IMG/VR virus record: IMGVR_UViG_3300032288_001247
Coordinates: 1 to 35,194 of that record
Length of the DNA: 35,194 nt
Strand: one strand, 5' to 3'
From: a virus
Part shown: in pieces, positions 1 to 12,500 of the stretch
Position numbering within the stretch: the first letter of the stretch is position 1
How the letters are laid out: the number at the start of each line of letters is the position of its first letter
Notes under the pieces: generated by a model
Seen by the model: the letters and a program-made list of their open reading frames with translations, nothing else
Database searches by the model: none
Told to the model about the DNA's origin: nothing
Position numbers and translations under genes: made by a program

Positions 1-571
1 CAGCAAAGTGCATAGCTTCTTCAGGGAGAGCAACTGATTCTTTACCATTTACCACCTGAATAAGTTTCTGTGTTATATCAGCAACACCATTTGCACCAAT
101 TATTTCACCATTGACAGCTATCTTGCTAACAGCTTGATAATCAACACCTATATTATTAAGAAACTCTTTAATACGTTTGATTGTCTCAGGAGAAGCTTTT
201 GATAGTTCTGTTCCTGGAAGCTGAAACATTCTATCTGCAGGATCAGTTTGTTGATCTAATGGTAGTTTCCTATATTCATATTCAACATATGCTGGGTCAA
301 CATTTAATGTAATTGTAACTGGATCATATTCAGATCTGTTTGTAACATATCCAGTTATGGTATTGTTGAATGATTTCTTGATTGATTCTAGCTTTTGGTC
401 AGCTATCCTAATAGCCTGACTTCTACTCAATGCTTTTGTTTGGGCAGCATCTATTTGACCATTTATTCTAATGGTATCATCTGACATACGTGTATACGTA
501 TATCTACCCTCAAAAGCTTCATCAAAGGCATTATCTAATATTGCTTTTTTAACATCTAGTCTACAAGCCAT
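1..571 (-). CDS. N-terminal part of a large virion protein with a zincin-like EEAMHF motif (cut by window edge)
   Basis: The first 190 residues are visible, starting MACRLDVKKA; the rest lies beyond base 1. The ATG overlaps the stop of the giant polymerase gene in the arrangement TAATG, so translation is probably coupled. The last visible residues read LPEEAMHF (EEAMHF at 184-189). I recall EE-x-x-HF-type motifs in the large zincin-like proteins beside crAss-like RNA polymerases, where they resemble a metallopeptidase active site; here the downstream ligands cannot be seen. No signal peptide or membrane segment is visible. Position directly after the polymerase suggests another protein packaged in the virion and ejected with DNA. 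That it is coding is near certain; the metallopeptidase-like assignment is inference. It could equally be a second polymerase-associated polypeptide. Confidence 0.75.
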   Translation of the reverse strand, partial: MACRLDVKKAILDNAFDEAFEGRYTYTRMSDDTIRINGQIDAAQTKALSRSQAIRIADQKLESIKKSFNNTITGYVTNRSEYDPVTITLNVDPAYVEYEYRKLPLDQQTDPADRMFQLPGTELSKASPETIKRIKEFLNNIGVDYQAVSKIAVNGEIIGANGVADITQKLIQVVNGKESVALPEEAMHFA

Positions 572-3500
572 TAGTTACATTTTTGATCTTTAATATTCAA
601 GTTCTTGTCAGGAAACTTATCTACAACTGGAGGTTTGGTGTAGTTTTCCTCAAGGTCTTTGAGAGCAGCTTGATTGATTCTATCTTCATATTGTCCTGTT
701 GTTTCACCTTCTTCTTTAAGAATTGTGTCATGCTTTACTTCATGAATCAATGCAAAGGTAAAAAATTCATCTGAACTTTTGAACGCATCTTCAGCTAAAG
801 GTGTAGCAAAAGATCCATCGAGTTGCTTAGCTGGTTTGGTCCAAGCCTTATCATCAAACTTTTGAACCATGGCTTTATAATCTATAGTGATTACACCAGT
901 TTGCCTATTGTTTTGCATTGCAACAACTGTTTCCTTTTGTGTAGGAATCTTGTCTACAAAGTTCAACGTTTTACCTCTGAATGATTTCTGAGCCATTCCT
1001 TTCTCTGGAGTGAATAGTTCTTTCTTCTTAGGTTCTTCAACAGACTTAGGTTCTAGAGGAGCAGGAGCTATTGGTTTAGGATCTGTTGTTCTTGGTGCAT
1101 AATAATTAATGATGTCTGCATCAGGGATCTCATTGTCAATCTTCTTTGTACCATTGTTGAACACAGAAGGCTTGTTTACATTATAATACTCAGAAGCAAA
1201 TGCCCCATCTCCAAGAAGATTGATGAGTTTATAGATGTGTATAGCATTTCCATCCTTATCATATATAAGAACAGGATCACCGTTATCATATTTCACCTTC
1301 TGGTAACCGTATACATCCTTGTATGACATATCACCTTTTGCTTTCATTTGAGCAATCATTGATCTTGTCATAGTGGTTCCTGTCTCAACATCAATCATGT
1401 CACCAGTTTTCTTATCTGTAACAACTGCAGGAACCAAGAGGAAGTCTCTTTGAACATCCAGATAGTTATAAGCCTCATTGAGTGTAAGGATTTTTCTATC
1501 AGTAGAGGTTATGTTCAGATTTGGAATATCTGGGAACGCAGGAGAGTTGTATTGGTAGATGTCAATAATGTCACCACCATATGTATCAATTTGTCCAATA
1601 GGCTCATCATTTACAAAAAACTTAGGAGAAACAGTTCTCCATACATCTGAATTCTTCCAGTTGTTCCTTTGGAAAGCTCCTTTTGCAAATGCTGCCAGTT
1701 CAGGAGTGGCTACAAGATTTGCAATAACTGGAGCGATTGTTTTGCTGAAGTCTTCAATAGGAATTACATTCCTTATTGATATTGCACTCTGGTAAGTTCC
1801 TTGAAGGATAGCCAGCTTTACAATGTTGTTGTACAGAGCATTTGTTTCAGGATTGTCTCTAAGCTCTCTAAACATTCCCTGATAGAGATTTTCACTGTAC
1901 GCAGTTTTGTCATTCACTCTGAGCTTAATACTCTTTGCTCCATCAAACCTATCAGAACTAACCACTTGGAGATCGTTCAACAATCTGTTTTCAGGAAACT
2001 TAGCCTGAGCTTCAGCAAGTTGTGTAGCTACAGCTGTAGCAGGATCTACCAATAATGCTTTTAATTCATCACCTAGTGTTGTTTTGGTTTGGACTATGAA
2101 ATCCAGAAAAGCTGATGTAATTCTGTTTCCTATCTTTTCATAATCGTCAGCTGACAAATACTGATTCTCAGCAAATGGTCTCAATACTGTATCACTTATT
2201 ATTCTCAGTTTTGGATTCTCAAGCTTCAGATATTCTCCCAATGCTTCTGTAGACTTGTCAATCAAGAAAGCCTGATCACCAATAAATGAGTTATCCAACA
2301 CTTTATCTATAGATGAGAATATATTTCTCTCTCTTGCCTGCTGGGTTCTTGTTTGTTTTCTGAACAGTGCATCACCACTACCAAATTTAGTAGTGTCGTA
2401 GTTATATCCCTGAGTGAGAGTGAAGCTGAACTCAGCCATCTTAGCATATTTCAAGAACTCAAAGAATATCTTTTGCTGCACAGCATTGTCTATATCTGTA
2501 TCAAACTTACCACCGTTATTGTAATACTTCTCAATGTTACTCTCAAGAGCGTCTACATCTATGCCTGCTGCTCTAAATGTTTCTCCTTTTGCAGGGAAGG
2601 ATTCAAGGATACTGTTTATGTTTTTCTTGTTAAACAGATTCTTATAACCAATACTATCCAAGTGATTGAGATATTTAGCAATGATTGGTTGATTCATAAA
2701 CATTGCAACTTTCTCACCTGCACCAATTCTCTCAAGATACATAAATGTACCAACAACTAATTCACTCTTAATAAGTTTCATGATGTATGGATCTTTTGCT
2801 ACATCCACAAAAGATGTACCATATCCAGATAGCCTATCAGATATGTATTGCTTTCCATCTTCAGTCTTTGCTCCAGACATTGATACATATGTTTTTCCAT
2901 TTACATCAACAGTGTTGTGAGGGAGAACAACTGAACCATCACCAAGAAGTTCTTTGTCTCTCTTTGACAGAAGTTGAAATCTCTCTGGATCAATATATAT
3001 CTGAGACTTTTGGAACAGTGAATGACCTGTAATGTTAACAGCAGCAATACCCACCCATTTCTTTGCAGATACAAACGCATGCCTGAGGGTGGTCATGTAG
3101 CTTCTATTAAGAAGCCTGTTCTTAATCTTGCTCTCGTCAAAACCTGTTAATTCGTCCAGTCTTTCAGATAGTTTCTTAAGACCACCATCACTTACAGGAG
3201 AAATCAATCTGTTAAACACCTCAGGGAGCGTAAGCAGTTCTTCAAGAGATTCGTAGTATTCATTCTCCAAAGATTGCTTATATGCCTGATTTACAAACTT
3301 TTGTTTAAGTTCAGCCTGAACAGATGCATCACCAAGCTTCTCCAAATCCTTCATGAGAGAATCTGCCAAATCAGAAGCATCATTATAGTCTTGTAACAGT
3401 ACATCCAAAATATTACCATACCTTGTAAGAAGATTTTTTGGATCTGCTAGGGTGTATGTAAGAATGTCAACTGCCTCAAGTAGTTCAGCTTTCTTAACTG

Positions 3501-6500
3501 CTTTACCTTCAAGAATCCTATCAAACTCATCACTGAAGAAACTTTTTGTTTTTTCTTCAGATCCTAGATATTTTACCAACTTAACCTCACCTCTTGCATT
3601 TACATAGACAGACTTAAGATACATATTGAGTTTATCAATATCAAAGTCAGATCCTGCTTTAGTGGTGATTTCAGAAGGTACAACAACTGTTGCCCCCATA
3701 TATTGTGGGAGGAATCCTTTCACCTTAAACACCTCAACAGAACTTGTTGCCTGTGTAGGAATACGGAATCCTATACCTGTAAGAATCTTCCTACCCTCTT
3801 CTGTATTGTTCAGATAGTTGAGGATATCTTCATCTGTTTTAAACTTGTTTTTTGGAAACTTGTCTTTGAACCAGTGAGGAAGCATCACTTCACAATATGG
3901 AGCATCCTTTGTATAGAACTTCAGGGTGTCATCTGTAAGTGCTACCTTCTTCTTCTCATTCTCATCCAGCTTATCATATTCCTCTCTGGTTATCTTTTTC
4001 CAACCATCTTTGGTTTTATAAGCCAAGCTTCTTCCTTTTGTAGCAGATTCCCAGAGAGTGACAGGAACCTGTACGTGGGCACCACCACTCATTCTTGGAG
4101 AAACAAGGGCTTTGTCCACCATAGAGAACATAATGCTTCTTATCTGTAGATATGCAGGGGATGATTCAAAAGGCACTCTGAATTGACCATTCTCATCAGT
4201 TCTAACAGTATCAATAGCATTATCAGAAAGCTCTCTTCTAAGCATTTCATACTCAAGAGCTTCTGAAAGTTTCTTGCTGTCTACCACTTTAAAGCTATCA
4301 CCAAGGTCTTCAATTCCCAACTTATTAAGAAGTTCCTTATAGGAATTCTCATGCATCTTGTCAAGAATATCTTTATTCCTATCGTAAGCTTTCTTTATAA
4401 TTGCCTTTCTTTCAGGATCTTTACCAAGAGGTTCACCATTGCTATAGAGATCCATGCTTGACATTTTGGTAAGCTGAGACCCTCTTGTTTGAGACTTATC
4501 ATCCTCTGTTGTGGTTTCCACCTGAATACCATAAGCTTTCCAAGGAACTTCAATTCGGTTGTTAAATGCCTCTTGATTGAATGATCCATCTTGATTGTAC
4601 AAGCTATGGAGATTCTCAGCACCCACCTTTCTACCACTCACCATCACTGCATATCCTATGTCTTCCTTCATCATCTTCAGATAAAGGTTCTCTAGATTGG
4701 TTCCCTCAACCATGCTGTAATACATAGGCATTTGAGAAAACTTATCCAATACCAGATCAATGGTGTTTTTATTATGTTTACTACCAGATACAATAGGTTT
4801 CAACACCTCTATTGTATGTTTTGGTGAAGGAGATGAAATGGTTTTCTCATCCTGCTTTTTAAGATTGTCATTTGTATACTTATACAATCCCTTGGCAGAC
4901 ATCCTATTTCTTGTATAGGCCATTTGCCATTGGTGCCAATCTTCAGCCTCCTTACCCCATTGTCCATTCTTATTCTTGATTTCTCTGTAGGTAGTATCCA
5001 TTAATATAGATGCAGCATCTGCTTCATTTGTTTTAGCGTAAGCATCTTTTATATTTTTAGAAACACCTTCCATCATAGCAATACTACCAACAATATTTAC
5101 ATCAGCAGTGGTAATTGTTGGAGTGTAGCTTCTGTGTAGATGATAACCAGGATCTCCAGGAGCAAGTGATATATCTCCTGCTTTATTCCTGCTATTCAAC
5201 CATGTATTAAACTCAGGACTATCAAATGTCACTCTTCTTGGAGAGAGGAATGATTTAATACGTTTTGTCTCATCTAGCTGATTTTCTTTAATTGCAAACT
5301 GGTAAGGATCACCAAACAATACCTTGTGGAACTCAATATTGTTTATAATGTAATTGGTGTTTGCAAATTTGAACAATGCCTTCAACTCATCCTCAGACAT
5401 GTCATATTTATTAACATCTTGTTCTTTTGCAAACTTATCATTCATTGATGGGAATGAATATGTATTCTCATCAACTTGGAAAATCTGACTATTGTTTTGG
5501 AAATCTCTAATGGAATCATCCACTGTACCATTTATATAGTCGTTTACATTTGCATTTATCTCAGAAATGTTATCGTTGATAAACTTCTTAATTTTCTCTT
5601 TGTCACCCTTTTCTATCAGCTTGTTCAACTTTTTTAAAAGGTTTTCAGAAAGAATATCTTTGAAGAAACGAAGTTCTTTTGCACGAGGTTTAACATTTCT
5701 CAAATAAGATCTGTCAGACAGGGCAAGTTCAATATCATCTTCCAGGTAGCCTCTGAATATTTTGTGGATCTGATCATTAGCTTCATTTCCTTCAAAATCT
5801 TCAAAGTTTATGTGGTTTCCAAGATTGAGCATCCATTCTGTAGATCCATCTGCAGGAATAAGAACATAATAGTCACCAGCAAGATTTTGATTAAATTCTT
5901 GTGTGAATCTGTTACCAAGTCCCAGTCTTGATGTAGGAGTTCCTTTATCATCCACTGTATCTTTTGTACCCTGGATGTATCCCACCTTCAGTTTCCTATC
6001 TGTACGTTTACCATCTTTGTCAAAGAATGGACCTCCCTTTTGGAGAATCAAACTGTTTTTAGAGAATACATCATTAAGTTCAGGTCTTGCAGAAAGAAGT
6101 TCGTCAAGCGTTTCTATCTCATTAAATGTGTTCTCAAATACAGAAGGAGCATTGCTATCAGCATAAGATTGCTGACGTTTACCATCTACACCAAAATATG
6201 TAGAATCTATATTTGGATTGGTAGCTTTTATATAAAGTTCTGCAAGAGTGTTCAGCTGACCATTTATGGTGAGTGTTTCTCCTGTAATCTTTCCTATCTC
6301 TTTCTCACTTGCATATTTATGTATTGCAGACACAGCCCTTCCAAAAGCTCTTTGTTGGGGTTCTTTAAGGTTTTGGTAAACCTCAAATGGGAAGTTTATA
6401 CCAAGCTTGTCAAGAAACTCAACCATCTGTTGAGGATTGCCAATAGGAATATCAGACAGTTTCTTTGTTCTATATGTCTTATCTGGAGAATAATAATATA

Positions 6501-9500
6501 TCAGAGATGAGTTATCATTTGCTAATGTCTTAACATTCTCAAGCCATCCCTGCTTAAATTGTTCTACAGCACTGAACAGATTAGCCGCACCATTATACAC
6601 TTCATTGTTTTCACCTATGTATTGTATAACAGCATTAGGCTTTTGTTTTGTAAATGTCTGGTAGAAGTTGATAAACAATCTCCAGTCTTGTTCTTCAAAC
6701 TTTGAGAAGTCTATAGATACAGTGTTTCTATCACCTTTCAGACGAGTGAACAGACGAACATAATTACCGTCATATCTAGACAGTTCAATAAGTTTGTCTA
6801 CAAGTTTGGTTACACTGGTGGTGTTTGCAAACTTATCCATAGCTGTTGCAAAGGTTCTTGCAAAGTTTAGGATTTTGTATCCGTTTACACTAGATAGTTT
6901 TTGTTTTGGAAGATCCAGGGAAGCAGTATCTATTTGGCTAGTTGGTACAGTTTCTGTCAGTGTACCCAGGATGAGCTTAATAGGGAATGGAGATTGTTTC
7001 TTCCAGTCTGTAGAGAATGCCTCACGTGCGTAGTCATTCTTATTATAGTTCTCATCATTGATACCAAGAACACCCTCTTCGTCAAAATCTATTTTGAATG
7101 TACGAAGGAAGTCACGAGTTTTACCAATAAGTTGTCTCCATGCATTTTCAGAGAGCAAATCCAATTTACCCTCTTCCTGATACATTTCTTTTATTTCTGC
7201 AAATATCTGAGGAGCTGTAATTTGCTCAGGATTGTACAAAGACATGTTTGTTCCAAATGCTATCTGGAAAACACGAGCTGTAATATCCTGTACAAAGTCA
7301 TGAGTTTGTTCTTCTGTCAATCCTTCTACAGCTCTATATTCAGCAAAGTCATTCTTAACACTTTCTGAAAGTGTGCTTTCTTTAAACTTACCTGTATCAA
7401 TAGCTTTGAACAGTTGCTCCTTCATAGAAGGTTTCTGTACAAATTGCTTGAAGAATTCAATGATACTTTTGAAGAATCTAAGTATTCTTTCTCCTAGAGA
7501 ACGAGCAGGAAGTTTACCAAGTCTGAACTCAGCAAAATCATCAGCAATTCTTTCTTTAGCCTGCTGATCTGTAGCATCTGCATATGCAATCTTCTTACCA
7601 GACTGCCTATCTATAAACTCACCCTTTTTAGCTTTAAACTCATCGAGAATAGCTTGTCTTTCTTCTTGAGAAAGAAATCCTTTCCATACACCCTCAAACA
7701 CTTCATGGTATTCTGTACCTCTAGCTGCAGATTTATAGAACTTAGCTACACCCTTCTCAAACGCACCCCAAGCTTTTTCATTATCATGTGTAACAAGAAT
7801 GTTCTCAGTGATTTCATAAGGAATGCCAGGAACTTTCTCAGCAGCCCAAGTTTTGAATAAATCAAGCTCTTCACTAGAAATTCTTTCTACACCACCAACA
7901 CCCACTCTTCTGTATTCACTGTTAGGTGGAGGTTTAGTTCCTTTGAAATCTTTTGGTGCAGCAGGTTTAGCTTCTTCTGATTTCCTTTTTTGTTCAATAA
8001 CACCTTTTACTTCTTCTAAGAACAAAGCTTTTCCTTTATCAAAAGATCCAGGAGTCATTAAAGCAGCTCTTGTTGCCATACTAACAGCTCCATCATCATA
8101 AGGGTTTATACCAACAAGTTTTTCAGCAGCTTTGATTAGCTCTTCTTTGTTTTTAGCATTTAATACATTTTGAATATCATTGTCTATATCAGCTTTAGCT
8201 TCTGTAACTACAGGAGCTGTTGCAAGAGGTGTTCCTTTAACTGTTATTTGATCATCTGAATAAGCAGCAGATAACTCATTATATTTCTTTTCAGGATCAC
8301 TAATCTTTTCTTCTTTTTTTATGTCCTTATATTCTCCCTGGAAGAATGAAGAATAATTACCATCGACAATCTTTCCATCTTTTACAGTGAATGTATAAGA
8401 TTCAGAGAAGGTGTCTGTACCAGTTGGTTTAATTGTTATAGTTCCTTCAGAGATGGTAATTGGTTTACCAACCTTTTCTGGAGCTTTTTCAACCACTACC
8501 TCAGCAGCAGGAGCAACTGAAGCGTTATATTGTTTTTGCAAATTGTTTGCTATCATCAAAGAAACAAAACTAAGAGCATGTTGCTCGTCTGTTTCTGTAG
8601 CATTGAATTTGTCTCCCTGTTCATTCTTTAATGTAGGAATTATTGTATCCCTAAGGATATCTTTATTCTCAGCAACCTTTTTTATTGTATCATTAGACTC
8701 TACATCTACAATCACCGCACCATTCTTAACAGTGGCTGTAAATCCAACAGGACCATTCTTAAGTTGGAATACATTTTGTGTTACACCATCTACAGTGTAT
8801 TCACCTATTTTCTCTCCAGAAGGAGCAGGGGCTGTAGGAGCTGCTGGTTTAACAGCAGGCTTCACTGCAAGAGGAGGAAGTTCTACACCATCAAGAATAG
8901 AATACTTTTGTTTGAAGTTGAAAGGTTTGAGTTCTGTGGGTTTCTGAATAGGTGTAGTCAAAGGAATGTCTGATGTTGCCCTATTAGATCCATCTGGATA
9001 TTTTGAAGACAGCAGGTATGACTGATAGTTATCCCATTGTCTTGTTGCAAGATTTCCAGATTTGTCAACATAATACTCATTGAACTTCTCACTGAAGTTC
9101 TTTGTAAGAGAATCATTATTTACATTAGCATACAGATTCTCAAGCTGGTCTATAATTTCAGCCTCACTTGCACCAAGATCTGTCAAATCATATCTCTTTC
9201 CACCAAAGAATAAATCCATTGTATCATAGTCAATGAATATCTGGTTCTTATCTGTCTTGGGTGACTTTCTCCAATAGAGAACATTTTGAAGAAACTTAGT
9301 ATACTTCTTGTTGCTCTTTATCTTCTTTCCCTGGTCAAGCTTTTCCTTAATGTCTTCAGACATCTTTTTCATCACCTCATAAACAGCACGTGCTTCAGCT
9401 TTGGTGAACTTACGTGTTTTGAGGAATGTTAACACATCTCTGTATTGGAAAACAGGAACACCATCAGGGAACTTAAGGTTGCGTCCTTGATGTTGAATAG

Positions 9501-12500
9501 TTCCTGTTGTAGGAATTACAACAAGTCCTTCTTGGTAAACAATCTCACTTTCAGGAATAAGAGTTTCACCAACAGAATTATTGTCATTAACATTTGCTAT
9601 ATCTGGAATACCAGGACTTACAGAGAACTTATATATTTCATATTTTTCTTCTGCAACATCAAACAGTTGTTTACGTTTAGCTTTCCACCTATCTGCATAT
9701 TCTTGTGCTCTGTCTGAATCTGTTCCTCTATATCTGTTTTCTTTATTACTCCATACAAGACTTGTTGTAGGCATAGTGTCAAACACCACCTCATTTATAT
9801 CAACCTTATCACCAACCTTTCCAAGCCTCTTACCATTCTTATCTACAAAATATACGTCAGATCCATCTTGTTCAACATACACTGCACCTATAAATCCATT
9901 ATCTATATCTGTATATGTAGAAGGATCTGCACCAGTGGCAGTCATTGATAAGGCAGTTAGTCCAGATAAACCAAGAGATTTTTCCTGATTCTCTGTAACA
10001 AGGATTATTCTGAGATTATTTCTGTTAGGAAGATTCTTGTAGTTGTTTCTAAATACAATAGCACGCTGTTGACTAGGACTAAGTTTACCTGATTCCCAGT
10101 CTTCAGAAGCACCAGCAGTTGATGTGAATAAGAATTCGATTGCTTTCTTCTTATCTTCTACATTAAATTCAGTTGGTGTTTTTGCTGTATTTTCTTTAGA
10201 GGCTATTGTTCCAGATGTGTGTTCAATATCCTTTTGATCTTCTTCTACATCTTGTTTAAACTTCTGCAGTTTCTCCTGTTCAGTTTCCACCTTCTCATAT
10301 CCCTCAAACTTAGATGGATCAATATTATATATGTCACCATTGATATCTTCCACCTTCACTGTACCATCAGGATTGATGGCAATCACCTTTGCTTTCTGAA
10401 GGTTGCCTAGTTCTTCATTCACTTCAGCTGCAGCAGCATTTGCTTCATCTCTTGTAGGATAGAATGTAGATGTGCCATCAGGTAGAGTCACCTTAAATCT
10501 ATCATCAGCAATCTTTCTAACTTTAGCTTTCTTAGTTTCTGGAATCTGGTATTCTCTACCCACCTCAAACTCTTGCTTTTCACCAGCTTTGTTTACAAAC
10601 TGAGGACCTTCTGCTACAACAATTGGTTCTTCTTCTTTCTTTTCTTCTTCTTCAGGAACAGCTCTTGACTTTTCTGAATCATTCATGAACTTATTAAATC
10701 CTGACTCACTTGTCAAGTTATCAAATAGTTCAGATACACGATCTTTCAGTGCGTTGTGTCTATTTACATCATGACCATATTCATACAAAGCAGTTGACCA
10801 CTCTGGTCCAACAACTCTTTCTGCTTTTGGATTCTGACCATTAAGCTCAAAATTAAGCAGATAGTCAAACAGTTTTGTATCTACCTGAGAAGATAGACCA
10901 AGATTGATTCTTTCAGAAGCAGTGCGCAGAGCTTTAACTTGATCCTTTACATTTTTTCTATCTCGTGGATCAGTTGTTTCTGTAATTGTTTTATTAAGCT
11001 GGTTTGCCCTTTCTTCATATATTGAACTCAGTTCTTTGAGCAACTCCTTATTAGTAAGTTGTGCAATAAGTTCATTTGATATAGCAGGGTTTATTTCAGA
11101 TACACTTTGTTGAATAGAATCCAACCTATTGTTAATATGTGGAATCTTAGAAGCAGCACGAATTATTTCTGTTTTCCAATCATTAAAATCATTATACTTA
11201 ATGTTCTGTAAACCTTCTTCTTCGTTCTTTGGATTAATAGTTTGTGTGAAAGGATTCTTGAATGTTGAGTCAATAGAATCACTAATTTTCTTTATTTCAT
11301 TTGCCTGAACAATCAAAGAGTCTACGTATTCACTTACAGTGGATTTATTAGAAGAACCGAAATCCATACCAAATGTCTTCTCAAATTCTTCTTTATCCAA
11401 ATCCTTCAACATTCTCAATTGTTCAATTGTAACATCATGCATGCCGATAGCATTACGTGATTGTACAAAATTTAAGAACATATCGTGTTGAAGATTCTTA
11501 TATCTGAAAACATCACCAGACTTCGCAGCTTCTTCCATATCTTTGGCAATACCAGCTGAATTTATGGTATTATCAAAGTTACCACCTAATGTTCCAGTGA
11601 GTCCATATTGATTAAGGATATTAATTGCACTTTGCAGACGTGCATCAGATCCTTCTCCTTTCGCTTTATCAATTCTAGACATCGCACCACCAGTGAGCAT
11701 TGCACTAATGGCACCTACAATCATGTTCTCCAATCCCTCGTCTGTTCCAAATTGATCTTTCAATCCTTTCACTGTAGAGTCAACTGCCTCAACTGTTGTC
11801 TGCCAGTTATCCTTGTTTATAGGATCAGAAAGATTTTTATACTTTCTTGTGAAGTAGTCATATGTTCCTTTTTCTGCAGCATATTGACCACCTTCCTCAT
11901 ATACACCTTCTGCTAGAATATTTGGTAATTTAGGTTGTACAGATTCCCAAATTTTTCCAGAGATGGTTTGAGCACCTTTCTTTTCAAATACATCAATTGA
12001 TCCTTCCTTCAAACCAATTTTACCAATCTCATCTATATCTCTTGTTAATTGACCTGTAAGACCTTTTTGTGCAGATGTAAATGATTTAAACAGATTACCA
12101 AATTGAATTGTATTAGATGCTGTAAGCAATGCCATGTTAATACCAAACCTGGTATTCATAGCATCAGTTGCATATTTTTCAATTTGTTCTAAATCAGCAC
12201 CAACTGGTTCTTTTCCAGGATTTTGACTTTTGTATTCTTTAACCAACTCATCTCTCACTGTACGATAGGAATCTCTAGCTTCAATTGCAGCTTCAGTTCT
12301 AGAAGAACCATAGATACCCATTCCGTATCTAAATCCATTTGTTATCTTTGTTCCAGCAGCAATTTCTCCAAGACGTTTGATGTTTAGAATCTGCTTCTCA
12401 GTTTTACCAACAGCAGAAGCAAGATCTAAAACTCTATCCACCTTTGTAGTACCAGCATAAAGTTTATTAAGCCACAAAGAAGCTTTGCCAAGTTGAGCTG

